A DNA stretch of 64,000 nt from Mycolicibacterium doricum (GTDB lineage: Bacteria; Actinomycetota; Actinomycetes; Mycobacteriales; Mycobacteriaceae): the NCBI RefSeq assembly GCF_010728155.1, contig NZ_AP022605.1:1550001-1614000 (forward strand), read 5' to 3'. The notes under the pieces are model-generated. The model was not told where the DNA came from and made no database searches. It worked only from the letters and a program-made list of their open reading frames with translations. A program made the position numbers and the translations under genes. This document shows, piece after piece, positions 25,807-37,961 of the stretch. The first letter of the stretch is position 1. Every line of letters begins with the position of its first letter.

Positions 25807-26868
25807 ATGGGCCGCTTCGAGGAGGATGCCGAGGCCGACGACCGCGACGTCTCGGCGGCACTGACCGTCGGCGAGGGCGACATCGACGCCAGCCTGCGGC
25901 CGCGGTCGCTGGGGGAGTTCATCGGCCAGCCGCGGGTGCGTGAGCAGCTGCAGCTGGTGCTCGAGGGCGCCAAGAACCGCGGCGGCACACCGGACCACAT
26001 CCTGCTGTCCGGTCCGCCGGGTCTGGGCAAGACGTCGCTGGCGATGATCATCGCCGCCGAGCTCTCGTCCTCGCTGCGGGTGACGTCGGGTCCGGCGCTG
26101 GAACGGGCCGGGGATCTGGCGGCGATGCTGTCCAATCTGGTGGAGGGCGACGTGCTGTTCATCGACGAGATCCACCGGATCGCGCGGCCGGCCGAGGAGA
26201 TGCTATACCTCGCCATGGAGGATTTCCGGGTCGACGTCGTCGTCGGGAAAGGCCCCGGCGCGACGTCGATTCCGCTGGAGGTGGCGCCGTTCACCCTGGT
26301 GGGCGCCACCACCCGGTCCGGTGCGCTGACCGGTCCGCTGCGTGACCGGTTCGGTTTCACCGCCCACATGGACTTCTACGAGCCCGCCGAACTCGAACGG
26401 GTGCTGGCCCGCTCGGCGGGCATCCTCGGCATCCACCTCGGCGCCGAGGCCAGCGCCGAGATCGCCCAGCGCTCCCGTGGCACACCGAGGATCGCCAACC
26501 GGCTGCTGCGCCGGGTCCGCGACTACGCCGAGGTGCGCGCCGACGGCGTCATCACCCGCGACATCGCCAAGGCGGCGCTGGCGGTCTACGACGTCGACGA
26601 ACTCGGTCTCGACCGGCTCGACCGCGCGGTGCTGTCGGCGTTGACCCGAAGCTTCGGCGGCGGACCGGTTGGCGTCTCGACGCTGGCCGTCGCGGTGGGG
26701 GAGGAGGCCACCACCGTCGAAGAGGTGTGCGAACCGTTCCTGGTGCGCGCCGGGATGCTCGCCCGCACCCCGCGCGGTCGCGTCGCCACAGCCTTGGCCT
26801 GGACGCACCTCGGGCTTACCCCACCAAGTGGTTTCACCGGGTTGGGCCAGGCTGAGCTCTTCGAGTGA
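25807..26868 (+). CDS. ruvB: Holliday junction DNA helicase subunit RuvB
   Basis: A 353-residue AAA+ motor that drives branch migration. N-terminal: [24 protein letters not shown] segment. Walker [16 protein letters not shown] near residues 60-74, Walker [16 protein letters not shown] near 117, sensor 1 [20 protein letters not shown], then the winged-helix C-domain ([20 protein letters not shown] and [18 protein letters not shown]). The start is ATG 25807. The last six codons and the stop are tandemly duplicated downstream, so a readthrough product would repeat the C-terminal ELFE. Confidence 0.97.
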   Translation: MGRFEEDAEADDRDVSAALTVGEGDIDASLRPRSLGEFIGQPRVREQLQLVLEGAKNRGGTPDHILLSGPPGLGKTSLAMIIAAELSSSLRVTSGPALERAGDLAAMLSNLVEGDVLFIDEIHRIARPAEEMLYLAMEDFRVDVVVGKGPGATSIPLEVAPFTLVGATTRSGALTGPLRDRFGFTAHMDFYEPAELERVLARSAGILGIHLGAEASAEIAQRSRGTPRIANRLLRRVRDYAEVRADGVITRDIAKAALAVYDVDELGLDRLDRAVLSALTRSFGGGPVGVSTLAVAVGEEATTVEEVCEPFLVRAGMLARTPRGRVATALAWTHLGLTPPSGFTGLGQAELFE

Positions 26869-26885
26869 GGAGCTCTTCGAGTGAG
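26854..26885. repeat. 16-bp tandem duplication containing the ruvB stop codon
   Basis: GAGCTCTTCGAGTGAG occurs twice in direct succession (26854 and 26870). The first copy encodes the last residues ELFE and the TGA stop of RuvB; the second repeats them. The unit is perfect. Confidence 0.95.
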
Positions 26886-27481
26886 GAGGGCAGGTATAGG
26901 CAGCCGCACCATCCGGATCGGCGGCGTCTGCGGTCTCGTCTGAGCCGGTACGGCGATCACCGCCGATCTCGTCGGCGCACCGGAGCGACCCAGCACCCTC
27001 GGGGACGCAATGGGGCTCTTCTCGGCTGCTCGCCATCCCACCGGTCGTGCGCGTGGAGAGCGTGGGGGCCTGACTAGACAAGCCCAGCAACTGGCGATCG
27101 GTGGCGTACGTGACGATCACCGCCGCAGCGGCAGCAGCGTGTACTGCCGCTTCGGGCGATCCGGTCGGCACCGGGGTCAGGATCGTGCGGGTGAACATGT
27201 CCGGCAGGTTCAGCTGACCGGCTTAGGCGGTGTCGGGGGCGCTCGCACGCCTTCGCACAGCTGCGGCGGACATGGGCGAGCAGAGCCCGGACGTACTCAT
27301 CGCACCGGGTTGGCGTCGCCCACTTCGTCGGCGGTCAGAGCATCGCAGCGTCGGGCCAGCGTTCCGACACGTCGGTGAGTGGTTGCTGTGCAGCGGTCGG
27401 TGTGGACCCCATAGGTGCAGCGTATTCGGATTACACCGGCGCGCAGTCGGGTACTCGGTTCCCACGACAGAGGAGGCAACA
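26886..27481. other. 600-base intergenic stretch without a supported gene
   Basis: It lies between ruvB and the membrane-protein gene. Open frames exist on both strands but none keeps mycobacterial third-position G/C bias from start to stop. M. tuberculosis has a PE_PGRS gene, fadD9 and gabT between ruvB and yajC; none of these is here. The last 40 bases before 27482 contain a clear ribosome site (GAGGAGG). Confidence 0.5.
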
Positions 27482-28171
27482 ATGATCGGTTCCCAACGCC
27501 CGGACGAACCGCGCGGCGGCCGCATGAAGATTCCCCGCAGCCGCGGCGCGATCAGCGGGTTCCTACTCATCCTGCTCGGCCTGTGGGGCGCGCTCGTTCC
27601 CTTCCTCGGGCCGTATTTCGACTTCGCGTTCACCCCGGACGAGCCGTGGACGTGGACGAATGCCAGAGGCTGGCTGGAAGTGCTGCCCGGCGCAGTCGCC
27701 GTCGCCGGTGGCCTGCTGCTGTTGATGTCGCGTAACCGCGCCACCGCGTCGCTGGGTGCATGGCTGACCGTCGCCGCGGGTGCCTGGTTCGTCATCGGTC
27801 GAGCGCTGGCCGGTCCGCTGGGCCTGGGCAACGCCGGTACTCCGGTCGCCGGAACCGACACCAAGCGGGTGTGGCTGGAGCTCACCTACTTCTACGGGCT
27901 CGGCGCACTGATCGTCTTCCTCGGTGCGCTCGCGCTCGGCCGGCTGTCCGTCCGCAGCGTCCGCGACGTCGAGTACGCGCAGCGGCCGCTGACCACCGAG
28001 CAGCATGCCGCCGCTCCGATGACGCACACCGGTCCGCAGCCCACTGCGGGGCCGGTCGGCGCCAACGCGCCGATCCAGGCGACGGCCCAGCACGAGCCGG
28101 TGAAGCGCGGGCGCGGCCTGCGCGACATGTTTCACCGTGGTGGGCGCAACCGCACGCTGACTCACCACTAG
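27482..28171 (+). CDS. four-helix integral membrane protein of unknown function
   Basis: A 229-residue protein. A basic start (RMKIPRSRGAISG) leads into the first helix FLLILLGLWGALVPFLGPYF; further helices are EVLPGAVAVAGGLLLLM, ASLGAWLTVAAGAWFVIG and YFYGLGALIVFLGALALG. A polar, Pro/Gln-rich cytoplasmic tail of about 70 residues ends the protein, with the basic segment KRGRGLRDMFHRGGRNR. The four-helix core between short loops resembles small actinobacterial membrane proteins annotated as hypothetical. Ribosome site GAGGAGG lies 7 bases before ATG 27482. I see no catalytic motif. Confidence 0.75.
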   Translation: MIGSQRPDEPRGGRMKIPRSRGAISGFLLILLGLWGALVPFLGPYFDFAFTPDEPWTWTNARGWLEVLPGAVAVAGGLLLLMSRNRATASLGAWLTVAAGAWFVIGRALAGPLGLGNAGTPVAGTDTKRVWLELTYFYGLGALIVFLGALALGRLSVRSVRDVEYAQRPLTTEQHAAAPMTHTGPQPTAGPVGANAPIQATAQHEPVKRGRGLRDMFHRGGRNRTLTHH

Positions 28172-28763
28172 CAGCGGTCGAAGAGAGATCCCGGTGGTCG
28201 ACAATCCCGAGGGGTGACGACCGGGCTCCCTGCTGTCTCAGCCGATATGGGCCACGGCGTGCGTGATGCGGGTGTAGTCCTCCAGCCGGTACATCGACAG
28301 GTCCCTGCGGCTTGCGCGGCGACCGCCTCGATTACCGGGGTGCCGGGTTGCCGGTCGTGGTGACCGCGATGCCGAGGCCCAGTTCGATCAGCCGGTTACC
28401 GTCGGCGTCTCGACCATCCCGCCGTGCGTGGCGAGGTGGCGGTCTGTTCGAGGGCGTTCACGTCAAGGACTCCTGCCTCACGTGGGTGGCGGTGCTGCGG
28501 CACGCACGGGCCCTGGTCGCCCCGACGGCGGCCTGCGGCGGGAAACAAACGTCCGGGGAGCGCTTCAGTGGGGATTACGCAGCAAGCGCCCACGAATTGT
28601 GCGATTTCCGCGGGGTCGGGGTTGCGCAACCGTCCCCGCGTGACCGGGCATCCCGGTTACGGCGCGGACAATGGCACACTGGTCAACTACGAGGCGCCTG
28701 TTTTCCGGGGGGATCAAGGGCGCCGTGACCGCGAACACCTCGAACCGAAAGACGCTTGCTGCC
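28172..28763. other. non-coding stretch with fragments of a decayed minus-strand gene
   Basis: No intact gene. On the minus strand, going toward 28238, three neighbouring segments look protein-like but lie in three different frames: GIAVTTTGNPAP, then PVIEAVAAQAAG, then RLEDYTRITHAVAHIG followed by TGA at 28238-28240. This is the pattern expected from the C-terminal end of a gene that has taken at least two frameshifts. I cannot name the protein. Bases 28430-28763 show nothing further except the region leading to yajC. Confidence 0.4.
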
Positions 28764-29117
28764 ATGGATCTGGTCGTATTCCTACCCCTGCTCATCATCA
28801 TGGGCGCCTTCATGTTCTTCGCCTCCCGCCGCCAGAAGAAGGCGATGCAGGCCACCATTGACCTGCACAATTCTCTTCAGGTGGGCGACCGCATCCACAC
28901 CACCTCCGGGCTGCAGGGCACCATCACCGGCATCACTGATGACGACGTCCACCTGGAGATCGCTCCGGGCGTCGTCACGACGTGGATGAAGCTCGCGGTG
29001 CGGGACCGCATCGATCCCGGCGACGAACTCGACGCCGTCGATGCGGCAGCCACCGAGGTGTTCGAAAGCCCCGTCGTCGATAAGGCGTCCGATCCTGGGC
29101 GGTCCAAGCGGGACTGA
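28764..29117 (+). CDS. yajC: preprotein translocase subunit YajC
   Basis: A 117-residue small membrane protein: one N-terminal helix (MDLVVFLPLLIIMGAFMFF), then ASRRQKKAMQ and a beta-rich cytoplasmic domain NSLQVGDRIHTTSGLQGTIT with the conserved Gly. YajC associates with SecDF and helps the Sec translocon. The gene lies 87 bases upstream of secD. The start is ATG 28764. The polar tail is slightly longer than in E. coli. Confidence 0.94.
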   Translation: MDLVVFLPLLIIMGAFMFFASRRQKKAMQATIDLHNSLQVGDRIHTTSGLQGTITGITDDDVHLEIAPGVVTTWMKLAVRDRIDPGDELDAVDAAATEVFESPVVDKASDPGRSKRD

Positions 29118-29204
29118 CCACAGGGAAACTGACAGCAAGCCCTCAGCAGCCGCACGTACCCTTTGCGGTGCTGACGAACTGAAATCCGAGGGGACCCAAG
29201 CAAC

Positions 29205-30974
29205 GTGGCATCGTCTTCGGCGCCGGTACATCCTGCCCGCTATCTGTCGCTCTTCCTGGTACTGCTGGTAGGCGCCTTCCTCCTGGTCTTCCTGACCGGT
29301 GACAAGGAGGCCGACCCGAAGCTGGGTATAGACCTGCAGGGCGGCACCCGCGTCACCCTGACCGCGCGAACGCCGGACGGCTCCCCGCCGACCCGGGAAT
29401 CGCTGGCCCAGGCCCAGGAGATCATCAGCGCGCGCGTCGACGGGTTGGGGGTTTCGGGTTCCGAAGTCGTCATCGACGGCGAGAACCTGGTCATCACCGT
29501 GCCCGGGAACGACAGCAGCGAGGCCCGCAACCTCGGTCAGACGGCACGGCTCTACATCCGCCCTGTGGTGCATGCGATGCAGGCACAGCCTGCCGCCGCG
29601 CAGGGCGGCCAACCGGGCGGCGAAGGACCCGCCCAGCCCGGCCAGCCGGCGCCGCCCGGCCAGGCGCCAGGCCTGCCGGGAATCCCCGGCCTGGTGCCCC
29701 AGCCGGGCGACGCGCCGCCGCCCGCCGACCCGCCACCGGCGCCGCAACCCCGGCCCTACCCACAGCAGCCGGCCCCTTCGCCGACCGATCCTGCCCCCGC
29801 GCCGGGCGGGCCGGCCGCACCTGCGCCGTCCCCCGTACCGGCTGCGCCCGACGAGCGTGCGGACCTCGCCCAGCGTATCGCCGACGAGAAGCAACTGCGC
29901 CAGAGCACCGATCCGTCCATCCAGCTGGTGGCACTGCAGTTCCAGGCCACCCGCTGCGGCGAGGACGACGTGCTCGCCGGCAACGACGACCCGAACCTGC
30001 CGCTGATCACCTGTTCGACCGACGGCCAGACCGTCTACCTGCTGAACAAGTCGATCATCAGCGGTGAGCAGATCGCCAACGCGTCCTCGGGTCTGGACCC
30101 CCAGCGCGGCGAGTACGTCGTCGACCTCGAGTTCGACGACGATGCGGCCAAGATCTGGGCGGATTTCACCGCAGCCAATGTCGGCACCCAGACCGCGTTC
30201 ACCCTGGACTCCCGTGTGGTCAGCGCTCCCGAGATCCAGGAAGCCATCCCCGGTGGCCGGACCCAGATCACCGGCCGCTTCACCGCGGATTCCGCGCGTG
30301 AACTCGCCAACGTCCTCAAGTACGGCTCACTGCCGCTGTCGTTCGAATCGTCGGAAGCGGAGACGGTGTCGGCGACGCTGGGGCTGGCCTCGCTGAAGGC
30401 CGGACTGATCGCCGGTGCGATCGGTCTGGCGGCGGTGCTGCTGTACTCGCTGCTGTACTACCGCCTGCTCGGCGTGCTGATCGCGTTGTCACTGGTGGCC
30501 TCCGGGGCCATGGTGTTCGCGATCCTGGTGCTGCTCGGCCGCTACATCAACTACACCCTCGACTTGGCCGGTATCGCCGGTCTGATCATCGGTATCGGCA
30601 CCACCGCGGACTCCTTCGTCGTGTTCTTCGAACGCATCAAGGACGAGATCCGCGAAGGACGCTCGTTCCGGTCGGCGGTGCCGCGTGGTTGGGCCAGAGC
30701 GCGCAAGACGATCGTGTCCGGCAACGCGGTGACGTTCCTCGCCGCGGCGGTGCTGTACTTCCTGGCCGTCGGCCAGGTCAAGGGCTTCGCGTTCACCCTC
30801 GGGCTCACCACGATCCTCGACGTCGTCGTGGTGTTCCTGGTCACATGGCCGTTGGTCTACCTGGCCTCCAAGACGACATGGGCGGCGAAACCGAAGTTCA
30901 ACGGCCTCGGCGCGGTCCAGCAGATCGCGCGGGAACGACGGGCGGCCGCACACGCGACCGCGGGACGGGGATAG
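29205..30974 (+). CDS. secD: protein translocase subunit SecD
   Basis: A 589-residue RND-type membrane protein. Helix 1 is [17 protein letters not shown]. The periplasmic domain starts [15 protein letters not shown] (conserved D-LxGG). About residues 125-225 are an insertion very rich in Pro, Ala, Gln and Gly. The P1 head resumes with [20 protein letters not shown] and [20 protein letters not shown]. Five C-terminal helices carry [20 protein letters not shown] and the [13 protein letters not shown] loop. SecDF uses the proton gradient to pull secreted proteins out. GTG 29205 with upstream GAGGGG. The Pro-rich insert also exists in M. tuberculosis SecD as I recall. Confidence 0.95.
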   Translation: MASSSAPVHPARYLSLFLVLLVGAFLLVFLTGDKEADPKLGIDLQGGTRVTLTARTPDGSPPTRESLAQAQEIISARVDGLGVSGSEVVIDGENLVITVPGNDSSEARNLGQTARLYIRPVVHAMQAQPAAAQGGQPGGEGPAQPGQPAPPGQAPGLPGIPGLVPQPGDAPPPADPPPAPQPRPYPQQPAPSPTDPAPAPGGPAAPAPSPVPAAPDERADLAQRIADEKQLRQSTDPSIQLVALQFQATRCGEDDVLAGNDDPNLPLITCSTDGQTVYLLNKSIISGEQIANASSGLDPQRGEYVVDLEFDDDAAKIWADFTAANVGTQTAFTLDSRVVSAPEIQEAIPGGRTQITGRFTADSARELANVLKYGSLPLSFESSEAETVSATLGLASLKAGLIAGAIGLAAVLLYSLLYYRLLGVLIALSLVASGAMVFAILVLLGRYINYTLDLAGIAGLIIGIGTTADSFVVFFERIKDEIREGRSFRSAVPRGWARARKTIVSGNAVTFLAAAVLYFLAVGQVKGFAFTLGLTTILDVVVVFLVTWPLVYLASKTTWAAKPKFNGLGAVQQIARERRAAAHATAGRG

Positions 30975-30977
30975 GCA

Positions 30978-32258
30978 ATGGCGGCTAGACAGAAGCCCGC
31001 TGTAGACCAGAGCGCAGACACGGCGAAAACCGGGGGTACCGACACGGCGCCCAAACACGGCTTCTTCGTCCGGCTCTACACGGGCACCGGCGCCTTCGAG
31101 GTCATCGGGCGTCGCAAGATGTGGTACGCGGTCAGCGGCGTGATCGTCCTCATTGCGCTGGCCAGCATCCTGATTCGCGGCTTCACCTTCGGCATCGACT
31201 TCGAAGGCGGCACCAAGGTCTCGATGCCGGTGGCCGGTGCCAACGGTAACGCCGAGGTAACCCAGGTCGAGACCGTCTTCAGCGAAACCCTCGGCAAGGC
31301 ACCCGAATCGGTGGTGACGGTCGGCAGCGGCAGCTCGGCGACCGTACAGATCCGGTCGGAGACGCTGACCAACGAGGAGGCCACCGAGCTCCGCACCGCG
31401 CTGTTCGAGCGTTTCCAGCCCCTCGGCGAGAATGGACGGCCCAGCGACCAGGCGATCAGTGACTCCGCGGTGTCCGAGACGTGGGGCGGCCAGATCACCG
31501 AAAAGGCACTGATCGCGCTGGCAGTGTTCCTGGTGCTGGCATCGCTCTACATCGGGATTCGCTACGAACGCTGGATGGCGATCTCGGCGATGGCCACGTT
31601 GTTCTTCGACCTGATCGTCACCGCCGGCGTGTACTCCCTGGTGGGGTTCGAGGTGAGTCCGGCCACGGTGATCGGCCTGCTCACGATCCTCGGCTTCTCG
31701 CTCTACGACACGGTGATCGTGTTCGACAAGGTGGAAGAGAACACGAACGGCTTCGAACACACGACCCGGCGCACCTTCGCCGAACAGGCCAACCTCGCGG
31801 TCAACCAGACGTTCATGCGCTCGATCAACACCAGCCTCATCTCGGTGCTGCCGATCATCGCGCTGATGGTCATCGCGGTGTGGCTGCTGGGCGTCGGCAC
31901 GCTGATGGACCTGGCGCTCGTCCAGCTGGTCGGTGTGATCGTCGGGACCTACTCGTCGATTTTCTTCGCCACCCCGCTGCTGGTGTCGCTGCGCGAACGC
32001 ACCCAGCTGGTGCGTGACCACACCCGCCGCGTGCTCAACCGGCGTAAGCCGGGTGGTCGCTCGGCGCCGGTCACCGCGCCGGTCGAGGAGGACGCCGAAG
32101 ACGCCAAAGACGCCGAACCGGAGAAGGTGGCGGCTGCCACGACGGTAAAGGCGGCCACCACGCCGCCGGCGAACAAGCCGGCGCCCGGTGCGAAACCGTC
32201 GCGACCTACCAGCAAGCCCAGCCGCCCCGCGGGTAAGCGCGCCCCGCGCGGCGGGTAG
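30978..32258 (+). CDS. secF: protein translocase subunit SecF
   Basis: A 426-residue partner of SecD. Helix 1 lies about residues 45-65 (AVSGVIVLIALASILIRGFT), followed by FGIDFEGGTKVSMPV. The periplasmic part is small. The five C-terminal helices carry VIGLLTILGFSLYDTVIVFD and KVEENTNGFEHTTRRTF plus NQTFMRSINTSLISVLPI. A long Ala/Pro/Lys-rich cytoplasmic tail (about 80 residues) ends in basic RPAGKRAPRGG. It starts 3 bases after secD, so the two are one operon. Confidence 0.95.
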   Translation: MAARQKPAVDQSADTAKTGGTDTAPKHGFFVRLYTGTGAFEVIGRRKMWYAVSGVIVLIALASILIRGFTFGIDFEGGTKVSMPVAGANGNAEVTQVETVFSETLGKAPESVVTVGSGSSATVQIRSETLTNEEATELRTALFERFQPLGENGRPSDQAISDSAVSETWGGQITEKALIALAVFLVLASLYIGIRYERWMAISAMATLFFDLIVTAGVYSLVGFEVSPATVIGLLTILGFSLYDTVIVFDKVEENTNGFEHTTRRTFAEQANLAVNQTFMRSINTSLISVLPIIALMVIAVWLLGVGTLMDLALVQLVGVIVGTYSSIFFATPLLVSLRERTQLVRDHTRRVLNRRKPGGRSAPVTAPVEEDAEDAKDAEPEKVAAATTVKAATTPPANKPAPGAKPSRPTSKPSRPAGKRAPRGG

Positions 32259-32263
32259 GCCCG

Positions 32264-33916
32264 ATGCCTGCACGGATCCGGCGGGCCGCCACGGCGGCGG
32301 CGGTCGCCACCCTGACGGCCGCCGCGTTGTCGTCCTGTGGCGACAGCGCCGCGGACGCGGTCAACTACGCCGTGGACGGGGCGCTGGTGAGCTACAACAC
32401 CAACACCGTGGCCGGAGCGGCGTCGGGCGGCCCGCAGGCGTTCGCCCGCGCGCTGACCGGCTTCAACTACCACGGCCCAGAAGGCCAGATCGTCGGTGAC
32501 CACGACTTCGGCACCATCGCCGTGGTCGGCCGCGCGCCGCTCGTGCTCGACTACCAGATCAGCGACAAGGCGGTCTACTCCAACGGCAAGCCGGTGACCT
32601 GTGACGACCTCGTACTCGCGTGGGCATCGCAGTCCGGACGCTTCCCGCAGTTCGACGCTGCCAACCGGGCCGGCTACAGCGACGTCGTGTCGGTGGAGTG
32701 CGCGCCCGGTCAGAAACGCGCACGGGTGTCGTTCGCGCCGGACCGCGGATTCGTCGACTTCGGGCAGCTGTTCAGCGCGACGGCGCTGATGCCCTCACAC
32801 GTCCTCGCCGACGAACTCGGGGTCGACGTCACCGCCGCGCTGACGAACGGCGACCTGCCGGTCGTCGAGCGCATCGCCGAGGGCTGGAACACCACCTGGG
32901 ACCTCGAGCCCGGCATGAACGCCGACGACCTGAAGAAGTTCCCCTCCTCGGGGCCGTACAAATTGGAGTCGGTGACCGACGACGGCGCCGTCATCCTGGT
33001 GGCCAACGACAAGTGGTGGGGCACCGAACCGGTGACGAACCGGATCACGGTGTGGCCGCGCGGTGCCGACATCCAGGAGCGGGTGAACGAGGGTGCCTAC
33101 GACGTCGTCGACATCGCCGCCGGCTCTTCGGGCACCCTCAACATGCCCGAGGACTACGTCCGCGCCGACAGCCCTTCCTCGGGTGTCGAACAGCTGATCT
33201 TCGCCCCACGCGGTCCGCTGGCTGCGCCGCCGGCGCGGCGCGCTCTGGCATTGTGCACACCGCGCGACGTCATCGCCCGCAACGCCGAGGTTCCCGTCGC
33301 CAACTCACGGCTCAATCCGGCCGACGAGGATGCCTTCGCCGTCGCGGAGGCCACCGGCGAGGTGGGGCAGTTCAGCGTCGCGAACCCGAACGCCGCCCGC
33401 GACACGCTGGGGAACCGCCCGCTGACGGTGCGGATCGGCTACCAGAGCCCCAACGCCAGGCTGGCCGCGACTGTCGGTGCGATCGCCAAGGCCTGTGAGC
33501 CTGCTGGTATCAGCGTGGTGGACGCCGCCGGTCCGGCCGTCGGACCGTTGACCTTGCGCGCCGACGAGATCGACGTCCTGCTTGCCAGCACCGGTGGCGC
33601 GCCCGGCAGTGGTTCGACCGGATCGTCGGCAATGGACGCCTACGCGCTGCACTCCGGTAATGGAAACAACCTCAGCGGATACTCGAACCCGCGCATCGAC
33701 GGAATCATCGGCGCGCTGGCGGTCAGCTCCGATCCCAAGGAACTCGCCCGGCTGCTCGGCGAGGGTGCGCCGATGCTGTGGGCCGACATGCCGACCCTGC
33801 CGCTGTACCGTCAGCAGCGCACACTGCTCACCTCGTCGAAGATGTACGCGGTGATCGGCAACCCCACCCGCTGGGGCGCCGGCTGGAACATGGACCGCTG
33901 GAGGTTGTCACGGTGA
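32264..33916 (+). CDS. ABC-transporter solute-binding lipoprotein, family 5 (Rv2585c-like)
   Basis: A 550-residue lipoprotein of the peptide/oligopeptide-binding (SBP_bac_5, DppA/OppA) type. Signal peptide [20 protein letters not shown] with lipobox LSSC near residue 25. Family segments: [59 protein letters not shown] and VANDKWWG. The C-terminal lobe ends [20 protein letters not shown]. No permease or ATPase genes are adjacent, so partners must be elsewhere. It starts 5 bases after secF and its stop overlaps apt. The conserved link to secDF suggests co-expression, not necessarily a shared function. Confidence 0.9.
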   Translation: MPARIRRAATAAAVATLTAAALSSCGDSAADAVNYAVDGALVSYNTNTVAGAASGGPQAFARALTGFNYHGPEGQIVGDHDFGTIAVVGRAPLVLDYQISDKAVYSNGKPVTCDDLVLAWASQSGRFPQFDAANRAGYSDVVSVECAPGQKRARVSFAPDRGFVDFGQLFSATALMPSHVLADELGVDVTAALTNGDLPVVERIAEGWNTTWDLEPGMNADDLKKFPSSGPYKLESVTDDGAVILVANDKWWGTEPVTNRITVWPRGADIQERVNEGAYDVVDIAAGSSGTLNMPEDYVRADSPSSGVEQLIFAPRGPLAAPPARRALALCTPRDVIARNAEVPVANSRLNPADEDAFAVAEATGEVGQFSVANPNAARDTLGNRPLTVRIGYQSPNARLAATVGAIAKACEPAGISVVDAAGPAVGPLTLRADEIDVLLASTGGAPGSGSTGSSAMDAYALHSGNGNNLSGYSNPRIDGIIGALAVSSDPKELARLLGEGAPMLWADMPTLPLYRQQRTLLTSSKMYAVIGNPTRWGAGWNMDRWRLSR

Positions 33917-34473
33917 CCGGTGGGCAGCAGCGAAGCGACCGTGGGATGGGCACCGACATCTCCCGAGCGATCGAGTCATTGATGCGCGAGGTGCCCGACT
34001 TTCCCCAACCCGGGATCCAGTTCAAGGATCTGACACCGCTGCTCGCCGACGCCGCGGGACTGGTCGGGGTCACCGATGCGCTTGCCGAGACCGCCGAGGG
34101 CGTCGACCTGGTTGCCGGTATCGACGCCCGCGGTTTCCTGCTGGGCGCCGCGGTCGCCCTGCGGCTGGGCACTGGTGTGCTCGCGGTGCGCAAGGGCGGC
34201 AAGCTGCCGCCTCCGGTGCATTCGCAGACCTACGACCTGGAATACGGCACGGCCACGCTGGAGATCCCCGCCGAGGGAATCGACATCGCCGGGCGCACCG
34301 TCGTGATCATCGACGATGTTCTCGCGACCGGCGGTACCGTCGCGGCCACGAATCGACTCCTCACCAGCGGCGGCGCCATGGTGCGCAGTGCCGCGGTGGT
34401 GCTGGAGCTGACCGCCCTCGGCGGACGTGAGGTGGTGCAACCGCTGCCGGTCAGCAGCCTCTACACGGTGTGA
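33913..34473 (+). CDS. apt: adenine phosphoribosyltransferase
   Basis: A 186-residue purine-salvage enzyme that makes AMP from adenine and PRPP. Typical segments: [48 protein letters not shown] and the PRPP motif [23 protein letters not shown] 33913 overlaps the lipoprotein stop; ATG 33946 ([10 protein letters not shown]) is an alternative closer to the E. coli length. It precedes rel by 54 bases, the same order as in M. tuberculosis. Confidence 0.95.
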   Translation: MTGGQQRSDRGMGTDISRAIESLMREVPDFPQPGIQFKDLTPLLADAAGLVGVTDALAETAEGVDLVAGIDARGFLLGAAVALRLGTGVLAVRKGGKLPPPVHSQTYDLEYGTATLEIPAEGIDIAGRTVVIIDDVLATGGTVAATNRLLTSGGAMVRSAAVVLELTALGGREVVQPLPVSSLYTV

Positions 34474-34527
34474 GGGATATCCTCGAGGTCTGCGCGGCTG
34501 GAGCGTAAGTGGCGAGGAGGTGTACTG

Positions 34528-36900
34528 ATGGCTGACGACACGACCACGACCTCGCCGCTCACCGCGCCACTCCCGATCGCCGACATCCCCGAATCCCAGA
34601 CGCCGGCCGAGTCACCCAGGGCGGACGCTGCGAAAGCGTCGTCGAGCGCCTCACGACGGGTCCGCGCCCGCCTCGCCCGCCGGATGACCGCACAGCGCAG
34701 CACCGTCAATCCGGTGCTCGAACCGCTGGTGGCGGTGCACAGGGAGTTTTACCCCAAGGCCGACCTGACGCTATTGCAGCGCGCCTACGAGGTCGCCAAC
34801 CAGCGGCATGCCGACCAGATGCGCCGCTCCGGTGACCCCTACATCACCCATCCGCTGGCGGTGGCCAACATTCTCGCCGAACTGGGGATGGACACCACCA
34901 CGCTGATCGCAGCGCTGCTGCACGACACCGTCGAAGACACCGGGTACACCCTCGATGCGCTGACTGCCGAGTTCGGGTCCGAGGTTGGCCACCTCGTCGA
35001 CGGCGTCACCAAACTCGACAAGGTGGCGCTGGGGTCCGCCGCCGAGGGCGAGACGATCCGCAAGATGATCATCGCGATGGCGCGCGATCCTCGCGTGCTG
35101 GTGATCAAGGTCGCCGACCGTCTGCACAACATGCGCACCATGCGGTTCCTGCCGCCCGAAAAGCAGGCCCGCAAGGCCCGCGAGACGCTGGAAGTCATTG
35201 CCCCGCTTGCCCATCGGCTGGGGATGGCGACCGTCAAGTGGGAACTAGAGGACCTGTCGTTTGCGATCCTGCATCCGAAGAAGTACGACGAGATCGTGCG
35301 CCTGGTCGCCGACCGTGCGCCGTCGCGCGACACTTATCTGGCGAAGGTGCGCTCCGAGATCGTCAACACCTTGACGAAGTCCAAGATCAACGCGACCGTC
35401 GAGGGACGCCCCAAGCACTACTGGTCGATCTACCAGAAGATGATCGTCAAGGGCCGCGACTTCGACGACATCCACGATCTGGTGGGTGTGCGGATCCTGT
35501 GCGACGAGATCCGCGACTGCTACGCCGCGGTCGGTGTCGTGCACTCGCTGTGGCAACCGATGGCCGGGCGGTTCAAGGACTACATCGCCCAACCGCGCTA
35601 CGGCGTGTACCAGTCGCTGCACACCACGGTCGTCGGGCCGGAGGGTAAACCGCTCGAGGTGCAGATCCGCACCCGCAACATGCACCGCACCGCCGAGTAC
35701 GGTATCGCCGCGCATTGGCGCTACAAGGAAGCCAAGGGGCGCAACGGTGTGCCGGCCGGCCACACCGCAGCCGAGATCGATGACATGGCGTGGATGCGTC
35801 AGCTCCTCGACTGGCAGCGGGAGGCCGCCGACCCGGGCGAGTTCCTGGAGTCGCTGCGCTACGATCTCGCGGTCCAGGAGATCTTCGTGTTCACGCCGAA
35901 GGGCGACGTGATCACGCTGCCGGCCGGGTCGACGCCGGTCGACTTCGCCTACGCCGTGCACACCGAGGTGGGCCACCGCTGTATCGGCGCCCGGGTCAAC
36001 GGCCGGTTGGTCGCGCTGGAGCGCAAACTCGAAAATGGTGAGGTCGTCGAGATCTTCACTTCCAAGGCCCAGGGAGCGGGTCCGTCGCGGGACTGGCAGA
36101 CCTTCGTGGTCTCGCCGCGCGCGAAGGCCAAAATCCGCCAGTGGTTCGCCAAGGAACGCCGGGAGGAGGCGCTCGAAGCTGGTAAGGACGCGATCGGCCG
36201 TGAGGTGCGCCGAGGTGGACTACCCTTGCAGCGCTTGATGAATGCCGCGTCGATGGCGTCGCTGGCGCGTGAATTGCGTTACGCCGACGTCTCGGCCCTC
36301 TACACCGCGGTGGGTGAGGGCCACGTCTCGGCGCGCCACGTGGTGCAGCGGCTGCTCGCCCAGTTCGGTGGCAACGAGGCCGCCGAGGATGAACTCGCCG
36401 AACGGTCCACCCCGGCGACCATGCCGATCCGTCAGCGCAGCACCGACGACACGGGTGTGTCGGTGCCCGGCGCGCCGGGCGTCCTGACCAAGCTGGCCAA
36501 GTGCTGCACCCCGGTGCCGGGGGACCAGATCATGGGCTTCGTCACCCGCGGCGGCGGGGTCAGCGTGCATCGCACCGACTGCACCAACGCGTCCTCGCTA
36601 CAGGAGCAGGCCGAACGCATCATCGACGTCACGTGGGCGCCGTCGCCGTCCTCGGTGTTCCTGGTGGCCATCCAGGTGGAGGCGCTCGACCGGCACCGTC
36701 TGCTCTCCGACGTCACCCGGGTGCTCGCCGACGAGAAGGTGAACATCCTCTCGGCATCGGTGACCACGTCCAACGACCGGGTGGCGATCAGCCGCTTCAC
36801 GTTCGAGATGGGCGACCCCAAGCACCTGGGCTACCTGCTGCAGGTGGTGCGCAACGTCGAAGGGGTCTACGACGTCTACCGGGTGACCAGCGCGGCCTGA
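34528..36900 (+). CDS. rel: bifunctional (p)ppGpp synthetase/hydrolase
   Basis: A 790-residue long RSH protein that makes and destroys the stringent-response alarmone. In order: HD hydrolase ([48 protein letters not shown]) in about 90-260; synthetase ([58 protein letters not shown]) in about 290-450; TGS ([25 protein letters not shown]-type) about 450-515; helical and zinc-finger-like parts ([20 protein letters not shown]); and ACT at the C-terminus ([20 protein letters not shown]). HD and synthetase motifs both look complete, so both activities are expected. The start is ATG 34528 with ribosome site GAGGAGG. Confidence 0.97.
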   Translation: MADDTTTTSPLTAPLPIADIPESQTPAESPRADAAKASSSASRRVRARLARRMTAQRSTVNPVLEPLVAVHREFYPKADLTLLQRAYEVANQRHADQMRRSGDPYITHPLAVANILAELGMDTTTLIAALLHDTVEDTGYTLDALTAEFGSEVGHLVDGVTKLDKVALGSAAEGETIRKMIIAMARDPRVLVIKVADRLHNMRTMRFLPPEKQARKARETLEVIAPLAHRLGMATVKWELEDLSFAILHPKKYDEIVRLVADRAPSRDTYLAKVRSEIVNTLTKSKINATVEGRPKHYWSIYQKMIVKGRDFDDIHDLVGVRILCDEIRDCYAAVGVVHSLWQPMAGRFKDYIAQPRYGVYQSLHTTVVGPEGKPLEVQIRTRNMHRTAEYGIAAHWRYKEAKGRNGVPAGHTAAEIDDMAWMRQLLDWQREAADPGEFLESLRYDLAVQEIFVFTPKGDVITLPAGSTPVDFAYAVHTEVGHRCIGARVNGRLVALERKLENGEVVEIFTSKAQGAGPSRDWQTFVVSPRAKAKIRQWFAKERREEALEAGKDAIGREVRRGGLPLQRLMNAASMASLARELRYADVSALYTAVGEGHVSARHVVQRLLAQFGGNEAAEDELAERSTPATMPIRQRSTDDTGVSVPGAPGVLTKLAKCCTPVPGDQIMGFVTRGGGVSVHRTDCTNASSLQEQAERIIDVTWAPSPSSVFLVAIQVEALDRHRLLSDVTRVLADEKVNILSASVTTSNDRVAISRFTFEMGDPKHLGYLLQVVRNVEGVYDVYRVTSAA

Positions 36901-36912
36901 GCAGCCGGGTCA

Positions 36913-36962
36913 GCGCGCCGGCATGGAGGGCGTTGACCGGATGTTTGACCCGCCCGGCGCGC
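36913..36962. terminator. long inverted repeat between rel and a convergent cyclophilin gene
   Basis: GCGCGCCGG at 36913 pairs perfectly with CCGGCGCGC at 36954-36962, loop 32 bases. It fills the gap between the two 3' ends and could terminate transcription from either side. No T-run follows, as is common in mycobacteria. Confidence 0.4.
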
Positions 36963-36968
36963 CCGGGG

Positions 36969-37960
<992 letters not shown>

Positions 37961-37961
<1 letters not shown>

